From contig NZ_JANXSO010000106.1 in the NCBI RefSeq assembly GCF_025352645.1, forward strand, positions 1-42,498: a stretch of DNA of 42,498 bases, read 5' to 3'. Of this stretch, positions 33,010 to 40,374 are shown one piece after another. Source of the DNA: Iodobacter sp. GTDB taxonomy: Bacteria > Pseudomonadota > Gammaproteobacteria > Burkholderiales > Chitinibacteraceae. Both the position numbers and the translations under genes were made by a program. Each line of letters begins with the position of its first letter. The first letter of the stretch is position 1. The notes beneath the pieces were generated by a model. It searched no databases. It was not told the DNA's origin and saw nothing but the letters and a program-made list of their open reading frames with translations.

Positions 33010-33029
33010 AAGATTAGTGTACTAATCTT
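33010..33029. promoter_or_regulatory. 20-bp palindrome before the PAAR gene
   Basis: AAGATTAGT (33010-33018) / ACTAATCTT (33021-33029) with a 2-bp centre, 21 bp before the PAAR start codon. It is a probable binding site for a dimeric regulator of the effector operon. The rest of 32883-33009 shows no gene. Confidence 0.5.
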
Positions 33030-33050
33030 GGTCTCTTATAGGTAGCAAGC

Positions 33051-33584
33051 ATGAAAAGAGTAATACGCTTAGGCGACCAAACCAGCCACGGCGGAGTTGT
33101 AATAAGTGCTGCATCAACGAGCAATATGTTTGGCAAGCCTGTTGCTCTCCTTGGGGATAAAGTCAGTTGTCCAATCCCTGGCCACGGCGTTTGTCCAATT
33201 ATTGAAGGTGACCCCTCGTGGAATGTTGGCGGTAAGTCCGTTGCATTAGAAGGTCATAAGACTTCATGTGGAGCGGTTCTAATCTCATCCATGCCAGAGG
33301 TCGGGCGCTCGTATGAAGGAAGCGGTGCAGCCTCATCTGGTGCATCTAACAGCGCAAAAAAAACTATGACAGCTGCGGCGGCTATAGTGGCGGCAGCAGA
33401 TTACGACCAACACTTTGCTCTCACCGATGATTTAACCGGAAAACCATTAGCAAATCGAATGTATCGGATTAATTGGAGCGGTGGAATTGTTGAAGGTCGC
33501 ACAGACGCTCAGGGCCACACACAAAAGATCAATGGTACCAAGCCGGAAGAAATCACCATTGAAGTATTCGCGGAGAATCCATAA
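33051..33584 (+). CDS. PAAR-domain T6SS spike-tip protein with C-terminal extension
   Basis: 177 residues. The N-terminal 85 residues form a PAAR domain (MKRVIRLGDQTSHGGVVISA, then PVALLGDKVSCPIPGHG, and VALEGHKTSCGAVLIS), which sharpens the VgrG spike and carries effectors. A Ser/Ala-rich linker with a hydrophobic run (about 107-116) leads to a C-terminal domain (YDQHFALTDDLTGKPLANRM, about 118-137, then YRINWSGGIVEGRTDAQGHT) of the kind often fused to PAAR and VgrG proteins as an adaptor. The stop overlaps the next ATG (TAATG), so the hydrolase that follows is the likely cargo. Confidence 0.9.
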   Translation: MKRVIRLGDQTSHGGVVISAASTSNMFGKPVALLGDKVSCPIPGHGVCPIIEGDPSWNVGGKSVALEGHKTSCGAVLISSMPEVGRSYEGSGAASSGASNSAKKTMTAAAAIVAAADYDQHFALTDDLTGKPLANRMYRINWSGGIVEGRTDAQGHTQKINGTKPEEITIEVFAENP

Positions 33585-34276
33585 TGGGTCCATTAGTTCC
33601 TATAGTCGTTATTGCCGCATCCTTGACCTTAAAATCTGATACTAAACCTGTGCCTGTAAAAGTGAATAAACCACGCGGAACTCTCTATTGGGGCGGCGCG
33701 GGTCTTGATGGCCCTTATGTTAAGCCACAATTAGATATGTTTATGAAAGCAGGAATACAGCATTGTTATGTAGGGAAAACCAACTCTGCAACACAATCAA
33801 TAGGTGATTACGGAATGTTTATAGATGCCCTACAAGCAGGCATCAACATTAGATATATTGATAACAGTGGGGAATGGCGATTAGCTGGAATGGACAAACC
33901 ATCAGAGCAATTTAACTTGATTGGTTATTCTTATGGCTCATTATTAGCAGCACAAACAGCCAACTACTATGCAAAGAATGGCAATATTGTTAATCACCTA
34001 GTTTTACTAGGAAGCCCAATTGATGCAGACTTTCTAAAAGAGCTTAAGGCAAATAAGAATATTAAAAAGATTATCGTGATTGATTTAATTCAATATGGCG
34101 ACCCAATTTATGCTGGAATTACTCAGACAGAACTTATTATGGGTGCTAAAACATTAGGTGATCAAATGAAAAACAATAAAGCAGAGGGGCATTTTTATTA
34201 CGCTCATGTCGTCGCAGATAGTCCAAAACGGTGGGAGGCATTAGCCAACCGCTTATATGCAGAAGGTTTGAGATAA
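33584..34276 (+). CDS. Putative T6SS lipase effector (small alpha/beta-hydrolase)
   Basis: 230 residues, short for a Tle lipase. The nucleophile elbow GYSYGS (Ser116) follows a beta strand (EQFNLI). Candidate acid Asp173 is in IQYGDPIYAG and candidate His203 or His208 in EGHFYYAHVV. The N-terminus starts hydrophobic (MGPLVPIVVIAASLTL), possibly a membrane-contact segment. It is coupled by overlap to the PAAR gene and followed 3 bp later by a membrane protein, the standard layout of carrier, effector and immunity. I cannot place it in Tle1-5. Activity is inferred from the GxSxG motif and context. Confidence 0.72.
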   Translation: MGPLVPIVVIAASLTLKSDTKPVPVKVNKPRGTLYWGGAGLDGPYVKPQLDMFMKAGIQHCYVGKTNSATQSIGDYGMFIDALQAGINIRYIDNSGEWRLAGMDKPSEQFNLIGYSYGSLLAAQTANYYAKNGNIVNHLVLLGSPIDADFLKELKANKNIKKIIVIDLIQYGDPIYAGITQTELIMGAKTLGDQMKNNKAEGHFYYAHVVADSPKRWEALANRLYAEGLR

Positions 34277-34279
34277 AGT

Positions 34280-34636
34280 ATGAATAATCCCAGAAATGCA
34301 CCTCTTCGTGCAGGCTCTATCTTATCGTGGCTTAGCGCCCTATCAAGCATCCTTCTAATGCTGTTAGTTTGCTGGTACGTCTACTACTTAACTGGCGCGA
34401 AAATAGACAAGGGGTCATTCTATACAGGGCCAGTAGGCGCAATGGGGGCACTCTTTTTTGTGTGTGGCTTTTCTCTGAGTGCACTATCTACAGCACTGGC
34501 TATAGGAGTGAGAATACGCGCCCCCAAAGGCTCAACGGAACGCATGAGGACATGGAAGATATGGCTTAGCGCTCATGCCCTATTCATTGTCGGAACAATC
34601 GGTACAGCATTACTCATCCATGCGCGTCTAAATTAA
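34280..34636 (+). CDS. Three-helix membrane protein, candidate immunity protein
   Basis: 118 residues with three membrane helices (about 13-34 LSWLSALSSILLMLLVCWYV, 50-74 GPVGAMGALFFVCGFSLSAL, 92-112 IWLSAHALFIVGTIGTALLI). No family recognised. It starts 3 bp after the lipase-like gene, so is co-transcribed. The position and membrane location suggest it protects the producer against the hydrolase, as immunity proteins for membrane-attacking effectors do. Confidence 0.6.
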   Translation: MNNPRNAPLRAGSILSWLSALSSILLMLLVCWYVYYLTGAKIDKGSFYTGPVGAMGALFFVCGFSLSALSTALAIGVRIRAPKGSTERMRTWKIWLSAHALFIVGTIGTALLIHARLN

Positions 34637-35141
34637 TTATAGTATATGTGTGGGGGCAGGTCTTTTACCGATCTATCCCACAAAAACACCACCACAACAA
34701 ACAATAAAACAAACATATACATAATTTTTTTAAAAAACTACGAAATACCAGTGTGCATATCCAGTCTTGCACCCCATGCGTAAAGGGTTTAAACCTAGCC
34801 AATACAATCAAGCACTTAGAATCAAGTCACATTTAAGGCCGTCACCACAAATCGCAACAAATGATTACCCTGCCCCGCACCGCACCCCCGCAGAAAGAAT
34901 ATTAAGTAAGGTAGCTTAACAGCCTCCCCTCGTTGTTCCCGCCCCCTCTACAGCAGATCGCAAACCTAATCCAACACCACGAACAAAGCACAATCTTCAA
35001 GTAAATTTAATGTAATATAGTGATGCAAATACGTCAGGCTGTGCGGTAATCCCCCCACAAAACCAGCTCATTCTTAAGTAGAAATAACTGGGGTAAGAGC
35101 AAATAACGGGATTTAAATTTGCTCTGGACTCAGTTACTCCC
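34637..35141. other. Intergenic stretch without recognisable genes
   Basis: About 500 bp, AT-rich at first, with no ORF that has coding character, no RNA gene and no strong hairpin that I can see. It separates the PAAR operon from the phage relic. Confidence 0.5.
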
Positions 35142-35195
35142 TAAGTGAGCAGGCGGGGTGGGGTCATGAGGGTGCGCGCTGGGGGCTGAGTGTAG
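35142..35195. repeat. 54-bp repeat, copy B
   Basis: Same orientation as 3177-3230, 48 of 54 identical. It is followed after five unrelated bases by the portal remnant. In copy A, 190 bp (the terminator and the portal C-terminus) lie between repeat and matching portal sequence, so those bases were deleted here. Confidence 0.8.
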
Positions 35196-35200
35196 GCTTT

Positions 35201-35401
35201 ACCCAAGCCGCCGGTGTTGTTGGGAATGATGCCCATCAGTTGTGCGGGTACGCGATGAGCGCTGAGTTGGTCGTCACGGGTTACGTTTTTGATATTCCAG
35301 AAGTCATCCTTCGCCGCCACTTCCCAGATCGGCAAGATCTGCATGCCGTCTTTCTTGCCGTCAGGCGCATACACCATCAGATTTTTGAAATTGCCAGAGC
35401 C
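35201..35401 (-). pseudogene. Portal gene (Q) remnant
   Basis: 201 bp that align without gaps to 3421-3621 of the intact portal gene, covering portal residues about 234-300 (GNFKNLMVYAPDGKKDGMQI through AQLMGIIPNNTGGLG). Both ends of the gene are missing. The frame stays open and then runs into the 54-bp repeat. Differences are scattered and largely silent, so it is a diverged relative from a second phage, not a fresh duplication. On the minus strand just upstream (about 35402-35480) an open stretch reads GDFSKNETKAILNDLRSPIY, possibly another gene scrap that I cannot identify. Confidence 0.9.
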
Positions 35402-35836
35402 TTCTCTGCCTTATAAATCGGTGAGCGCAAATCATTGAGTATCGCTTTTGTCTCATTCTTGCTGAAATCACCCACTGCTTATTTTAAGAAAACAGCGAAT
35501 CAATACCTTAATTAAGAGTTGAAAAGGCTCCCTACACTCCCTACTAAAAGCTGTATTAATGCTTCCCCCTACAGCACTTACCTTACAAATACTTATTTTG
35601 TTCATAATTACACCATACAAACACTGAAAACCTATCGCGGGAAATACGAAGCTTCATGTAATATATATTTCGTCTTGTAAGTCATTGGTTTTTATGACAT
35701 TTGATCTATTCGCCTGATTCTCTCTGCAGCTTTTAATCAGCATCAGCGCCTTACATCTCTTCAGCTAGGCTGACGGCACAGCATGAGGCAAACAGCAGTT
35801 ACCGCAACGCGTAACAGCTAGTAAAGGCATCAATAA

Positions 35837-36057
35837 GGCCTAGCCCACGCATCGGCTGGCGCAAGCTGGGGCTAGTCATTTATTCCGCGTATTGGGCAAG
35901 CGGTGCTGATCGACTTTATCTAAGGCGATATCGACCGCCCCATTCTTACTGCTGAGCCATATAACAGCAGCCATCCAGTAGCAACCTTTGGTGCCGCAGG
36001 GGATGAGCGAACGCTCTCTTCTCACCATGTACCCCCTGCTGCCTCGAATCTAGTAAA
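35837..36057 (+). pseudogene. vgrG remnant with two in-frame stops
   Basis: One frame reads GLAHASAGASWG, stop (TAG 35873), SFIPRIGQAVLIDFI, stop (TAA 35921), GDIDRPILTAEPYNSSHPVA. This matches the conserved VgrG segment of type AGASWGQSFIPRIGQEVLVDF then EGDIDRPI..YN. The two stops fall where VgrGs have Gln and Glu, one-base changes from CAG and GAA. Only this portion of the gp5-like region remains, and it ends about 60 bp before the exotoxin gene. Sequence 35402-35836 before it holds no other gene I can support. Confidence 0.75.
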
Positions 36058-36114
36058 CAAATGGAGGTTTACAGCCAAAGCACTTGATTTTCTTTCAATC
36101 ACAAGGAGTACGAT

Positions 36115-38121
36115 ATGATGAGATTTTATAAAGGATTTGCCATTGCTGCAGGGCTCATTCCATTATTGTCCGGCTGCGTAACCGAGGAGGCCCGCCCTTC
36201 TGATGCGGTGACTACGGTGGCTGAAGCTAGTTTCAAACAGGCCGCAAGCTCCATCATCAAAACCGATTTCGAAATATTCAAGCAATGCACCGATAGCTGC
36301 ATGCTCTCCCCTCCGGAACCCGGCAAGTTCATCAGCACCTCGCTACCGGTGCAAATTACCCCATCACCGGAAGAGGGGGTTTTATATTATTCGATGTTTG
36401 TGCAAGACCGTTTCGCCTCCGCCGCCAATAATAGCGCCACCATCAAAATTGACAACTTCGCCAAGATTCGGATCAACAATGGTTACGATACTGGCTCCGC
36501 GCCGGGCAGTTTAATCATCGAATTGGCCACGCCCGATGGCCAGGTCAAAAAATTTACTCATAAACGCCGCACCGAATGGTTCACCCTGAATTGGGCCGTG
36601 CCGATTGGCAAAGACGCGCCCACCAGCATCAAGCTATTTATCATGGACATCGACAGCAATAAAAAGATTGTCGATCACTCACCGCTATACAGCGTGGACT
36701 TGAACGATGCCGACTTGGCGCGCTGGCCAGCCAAGGCTACGCTGGCGTTCAGCTCTGCCAATGCCAGGAACGACATCATCCTGTCTTGGCCAGGCGTGGG
36801 CTATACCGCCGCGCCGATGCAGCACAACCGGCAAAAGCGCTGGAGCGAATGGCATAGCGGCATCGTGCTGTGCTGGCTGGACCCGCTGGATGCCATCTAC
36901 AACTACGTCACCCAAAACCGCTGCCAACTGAAGAACACTTGGGAGGGCTCGCTGTACAAAGTGGTAGCCGGCAAGCCTCAGATCAATGAATTCAAACCGA
37001 TAGCCAAAGCTCCGATCCAGCACCGGGTGCACTTCAGCAAGGAAAACGCGCTCGGCGCGCTATCCGCGCACCGTGTTTGCGGCATCCCGCTGGAATCACT
37101 AGCCCGCACTCGTCAACCTAGGAACTGGGAAGAGCTATCTGCCTGCGGCTTCCGGGTGGAAAACATCGTCGCTCTGTATATCGCCACTCGGCTGTCTTTC
37201 GACCGCTTCCGCTTGGTAGTCGAGGATTTGATCCACTCCCGTCCAGTCAGCGGTGCTGAAAACCCAGAGGCACTGGAGCAATTGGGAAGCGCAGTGCGCG
37301 AAACGCCAGAACTGGCCCGCGAAGGGCTAGCCGAGGCAGAAGCCCGCTTGAACGCCTACCGCGCCAACCATCCGGGCAGCAGCGCCGATGACGCGCAAAG
37401 AGCGGACGTGTTGTCCTTAACTTGCCCAGCCGACAGCGCGCCTTGCAACGTGCCCGATGCCACCGGCGCGCACGTCAACCGCGAGTACCACCCCGGCGCA
37501 GACTATTTTGCACCGGGCGAGCCAGTGGAATTCCTCACCAACGGCACTACCCACAACTGGAACCAAGAGCGCCTGCTGGCTACCCATCAGCGATTATTAG
37601 ATCTGGGCTATGTCTTCGCGGGCTATCACGGTGGTTCGATCGCTGCCGCCAGAAGTATCGTAACCGGCGGCATCACTCGCCGGTCTCAGGAGCTACAGCC
37701 AATCTGGCGCGGCCTCTACATCGCCGGTAACCCAGAAGTCGCCTACGGCTACGCCCTAGATAACGATAGCGGCGCAACGGGCACCATGATGCGCGTCTAT
37801 GTACCCAGAACCGCCCTCTCCCAGTTGTTCCGCACCAACCAAGCACTGAGCGACGAGGCCGCAGCGCTCAGGGAAATTGGTCGCTTACTCGGCCGAAACA
37901 TTACGCTTGCAGATACCTTGGGATATGAATCGATCACTGGGCCGCAAGACCCAGGCGATCCGGATGAAACCATCTTGGGTTGGGATCTGGCGGAACATGC
38001 AGTAGTGATTCCGTCCATGATCCGGGGCAATAACGGCTCACAACTCAATCTACCGGACTATGAGAAAAATATCAGCACGCTGCCCAACTACGTCACCAAT
38101 GACAAGACTGAGCTAAAATAG
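36115..38121 (+). CDS. Exotoxin A-like diphthamide ADP-ribosyltransferase, predicted lipoprotein precursor
   Basis: 668 residues, homologous over its whole length to Pseudomonas exotoxin A (638), which ADP-ribosylates the diphthamide of eukaryotic elongation factor 2 and stops protein synthesis. Domain I (about 50-310) keeps QKRWSEWHSGIVLCWLDPLD. Domain II has the furin-type site RQPR (333-336) inside the C322-C344 loop. Domain III (about 455-668) has GYHGGS (His505), GLYIAGN (Tyr535), AYGYA (Tyr546) and DETILGW (Glu618), equivalent to His440, Tyr470, Tyr481 and Glu553. All four disulfide pairs are present (58/62, 253/270, 322/344, 437/444). The C-terminus DKTELK resembles REDLK/KDEL retrieval signals. 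The signal peptide ends LLSGC, a lipobox (Cys21), unlike the plain Sec signal of exotoxin A. AAGGAG precedes the ATG. No partner gene adjoins it; a vgrG relic lies upstream. Confidence 0.96.
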   Translation: MMRFYKGFAIAAGLIPLLSGCVTEEARPSDAVTTVAEASFKQAASSIIKTDFEIFKQCTDSCMLSPPEPGKFISTSLPVQITPSPEEGVLYYSMFVQDRFASAANNSATIKIDNFAKIRINNGYDTGSAPGSLIIELATPDGQVKKFTHKRRTEWFTLNWAVPIGKDAPTSIKLFIMDIDSNKKIVDHSPLYSVDLNDADLARWPAKATLAFSSANARNDIILSWPGVGYTAAPMQHNRQKRWSEWHSGIVLCWLDPLDAIYNYVTQNRCQLKNTWEGSLYKVVAGKPQINEFKPIAKAPIQHRVHFSKENALGALSAHRVCGIPLESLARTRQPRNWEELSACGFRVENIVALYIATRLSFDRFRLVVEDLIHSRPVSGAENPEALEQLGSAVRETPELAREGLAEAEARLNAYRANHPGSSADDAQRADVLSLTCPADSAPCNVPDATGAHVNREYHPGADYFAPGEPVEFLTNGTTHNWNQERLLATHQRLLDLGYVFAGYHGGSIAAARSIVTGGITRRSQELQPIWRGLYIAGNPEVAYGYALDNDSGATGTMMRVYVPRTALSQLFRTNQALSDEAAALREIGRLLGRNITLADTLGYESITGPQDPGDPDETILGWDLAEHAVVIPSMIRGNNGSQLNLPDYEKNISTLPNYVTNDKTELK

Positions 38122-38173
38122 CGAGGATGGCTCGCTCACGCTGCAAAAGAAATAATAACCAGTAAGCACTAAA

Positions 38174-38218
38174 CCACGGCGCACGGCTTTTCATGGTGAA
38201 AGGCTGTGCGCTCTGTGG
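38174..38218. terminator. Long hairpin between the toxin gene and bioH
   Basis: 38179-38193 pairs with 38197-38211 over 15 positions (two G-U pairs), plus outer CCAC/GTGG. It lies between convergent genes. No strong T run follows on the plus strand and only TTT on the minus, so termination is likely but not certain. Confidence 0.5.
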
Positions 38219-38236
38219 CTTAACAGGGTATGTCTA

Positions 38237-39010
38237 TTACATGCCGCTCGCCAAAAACCGGCGCTGCACCGCAACAAAATCATCTAAATGTGAAGCAAAT
38301 GGCACGTGCGCTGCCCCCGCGTGCACCACCAGCTCGGCATGCGGCAGGGTTTGCGCCAGCCACTCAGCCGCGCCCAGCGGGGTAAGCGTATCACGGTTGC
38401 CAAATTGCAGTAATACAGGGCAGCTGAGCGTGGCCATTTGACCGCGCAGATCGGTATCGCGCAAAATCGCCAGCCCCTGCTGCAAGGCGGCAAGGCTAGG
38501 CTCGCCGTGTAAGAATAATTCCTGACTCAATGTTTTAGCCAGTGCCCTTGCCGCCTCTCCCCCTTGCACTTGTAAACTAATAAAGCGCTTTAAAGTGCCT
38601 TGCCAATCTGCGGCTAGGCTGGCGGCAAATTGGCTCATGGTGGATGCGGCCATCGCTGGCTGCCAATCATCCCGCTGCATAAAACATGGCGTTGAGGCAA
38701 TCAAGCTAAGCGAGCGAATTTTATCTGGCTGCGCCAAAGCCCAGCGGCTAGCTACCGCGCCGCCTAAAGACCAACCCACCACTTGCACCGGCCGAGGGAA
38801 AGCGGCATCTAGCGCCGCCACCATCTGCTCCAGCGATAAAAGCTGATCGCTATGGCTTTTGCCGTGGCCGGGTAAATCGACCAAATGTAGGCAAAAATCA
38901 TCGCTCAGTGCCGCCGCCACGCTACGCCAAACCGTGCTATTCATTGCCCAACCATGCAGCAAAACCACATCCGGCCCACGGCCGATTGATTCAATATGTA
39001 AAGAATTCAT
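38237..39010 (-). CDS. bioH: Pimeloyl-ACP methyl ester carboxylesterase BioH
   Basis: 257 residues from the ATG at 39010 (MNSLHIESIGRGPDVVLLHG); the longer frame to 39115 runs through an intergenic repeat. It hydrolyses pimeloyl-ACP methyl ester, ending the BioC/BioH detour of fatty-acid synthesis that makes the biotin chain. Motifs: HGWAMNSTVW (19-28), nucleophile GWSLGG (Ser81), acid FGNRDTLTP, His in GAAHVPF. It follows bioF in the same direction, separated by 118 bp with an 87-bp inverted-repeat element. No bioC follows within the window: the island with the toxin gene starts right after it. Confidence 0.93.
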   Translation of the reverse strand: MNSLHIESIGRGPDVVLLHGWAMNSTVWRSVAAALSDDFCLHLVDLPGHGKSHSDQLLSLEQMVAALDAAFPRPVQVVGWSLGGAVASRWALAQPDKIRSLSLIASTPCFMQRDDWQPAMAASTMSQFAASLAADWQGTLKRFISLQVQGGEAARALAKTLSQELFLHGEPSLAALQQGLAILRDTDLRGQMATLSCPVLLQFGNRDTLTPLGAAEWLAQTLPHAELVVHAGAAHVPFASHLDDFVAVQRRFLASGM

Positions 39011-39036
39011 TGATTTCCAGGTGTTTTTAAAAAATT

Positions 39037-39123
39037 CTGTAGGGTGGGCATCTGTGCCCACGCGTATCGGCAACATGCCCGCGCAGACTGCCCATGCGCT
39101 GCTTTGCGTGGGCACACCTACAG
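39037..39123. repeat. 87-bp imperfect inverted-repeat element between bioF and bioH
   Basis: Begins CTGTAGGGTGGGCATCTGTG and ends GCGTGGGCACACCTACAG, so the outer ends are inverted copies (CTGTAGG...GCCCACGC). The left arm is itself palindromic (GTGGGCA..TGCCCAC-like). It looks like a small dispersed palindromic or MITE-type element of the GTAGGGTGGGC kind. As RNA it would fold strongly between two biotin genes. Confidence 0.7.
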
Positions 39124-39128
39124 TCCCT

Positions 39129-40274
39129 TCACCCTGCCAGCAATTCTTGCAAATGCCTAATCAACACTGCGATATCCTCAGCCGAATGCGCGGCCGAAAG
39201 GGTGATGCGTAAACGGGGGGTGGGCACGGTAGGCGGACGGATTGCGCCAACCCAAATGCCACGCTCAAACAGCGCTTTGGCGATGCGCAGCGCGGTTTGG
39301 TTATCTGGCAGCAGCACAATCTGGATGGCGGTAGAGGAATCAAGCAGATTGCCGTGCGTTTTTAAACCGGCTCTGAAAGTAGCGATATGCGCGGCCAAGC
39401 GCTCACGCCGCCAGCTTTCCAACTCGATTAATTCCAAGCTTTTAAGCATGGCGCAAGATAAAAGCGGCGGCATGGCGGTGGTATAAACATAACTATGTGC
39501 AGTGTTTAGCAGCCAATCGCACAAGACTTGCTCACCTGCAACAAAGGCCCCCGCTACACCCGCCGCCTTGCCTAAAGTGGCCATATAAATAATGCGCGGA
39601 GATGCCACGCCAAACTCGGCCAAACTGCCTCGCCCCTGCCCCAGCACGCCAAAGCCGTGTGCGTCGTCCAAAAATAGCCAAGCATCGTATTGCTCGGCCA
39701 ATGCCAGCAAGGCCTTAATCGGCGCAATATCGCCATCCATACTAAACACGGCATCGGCCACAATTAGCTTACGCTTGGCGCTGCTGGCGGCCAGCAGGCT
39801 CTCTAGAGCGGCTAAATCTTGATGCGGGTAGCGTTTAAAATCTGCCTTAGAAAGCGCCACGGCATCGTTTAAAGAGGCGTGGTTCAGTTTATCGGCAAAT
39901 ACCGTATCACCGCGCCCAACCATTGCGGTAATCACCGCTAAATTAGCCATATAGCCAGTAGAAAATCCTAGCGCCGCAGGCATGCCAACAAAGGCTGCCA
40001 GCCTGTCTTCAAGCGCTTGGTGCGGGCCAAAATGCCCGGCCAATAAATGCGCAGCACCACTGCCCACCCCCCATTCTGCCGCCCCCTGTTGAGCGGCGTT
40101 TACCAGCTCGGGGTGATTGGCAAGGCCTAGATAATCGTTGCTGCAAAAATTAATCAGCTCGCGCCCCGCAATCACCACATGTGCGCCCTGTGGGCTATCA
40201 ATCTGACGACGGGAGCGCAGCAAGCCTGCTTGCTCACGCTCGGCAAGCTTGGTGGCAAACTGGGAAAATGGCAT
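39129..40274 (-). CDS. bioF: 8-amino-7-oxononanoate synthase BioF
   Basis: 381 residues from the ATG at 40274 (MPFSQFATKLAEREQAGLLR); the longer frame to 40325 is rejected. This PLP enzyme condenses pimeloyl-ACP with L-alanine, the first step of biotin ring assembly. Motifs: INFCSNDYLGLANHPE (about 41-56), SGAAHLLAGHFGPH (about 72-85), the cofactor-binding DDAHGFGVLG (203-212) and the Schiff-base lysine in TLGKAAG (Lys236, the same number as in E. coli). It heads the bioF-bioH pair. Confidence 0.96.
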   Translation of the reverse strand: MPFSQFATKLAEREQAGLLRSRRQIDSPQGAHVVIAGRELINFCSNDYLGLANHPELVNAAQQGAAEWGVGSGAAHLLAGHFGPHQALEDRLAAFVGMPAALGFSTGYMANLAVITAMVGRGDTVFADKLNHASLNDAVALSKADFKRYPHQDLAALESLLAASSAKRKLIVADAVFSMDGDIAPIKALLALAEQYDAWLFLDDAHGFGVLGQGRGSLAEFGVASPRIIYMATLGKAAGVAGAFVAGEQVLCDWLLNTAHSYVYTTAMPPLLSCAMLKSLELIELESWRRERLAAHIATFRAGLKTHGNLLDSSTAIQIVLLPDNQTALRIAKALFERGIWVGAIRPPTVPTPRLRITLSAAHSAEDIAVLIRHLQELLAG

Positions 40275-40374
40275 GGGAGGTCCAGCAGGGGAAAACCTCA
40301 ATTCTAACATTAGCGCCAGCAGCAAAGACCGGCTCAGGCTAAGCCGCAGGGATAAATGTCGTTAAAGAGGTGGC

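Noticed and set aside
32128-33050. CRISPR array or other regular repeats in the AT-rich segment
   Set aside because: Only one tandem 12-bp duplication and isolated palindromes are present; no repeated spacer structure.
35402-35480. Minus-strand open stretch reading GDFSKNETKAILNDLRSPIY
   Set aside because: Looks protein-like but too short, and has no start, stop context or family I can name. Mentioned only as a possible gene scrap beside the portal remnant.
37422-37730. Plus-strand 102-codon ORF inside the exotoxin gene
   Set aside because: Arg-rich out-of-frame shadow of a strongly conserved toxin domain.
39592-39822. Plus-strand ORF within bioF
   Set aside because: Antisense shadow; BioF motifs on the minus strand are complete.
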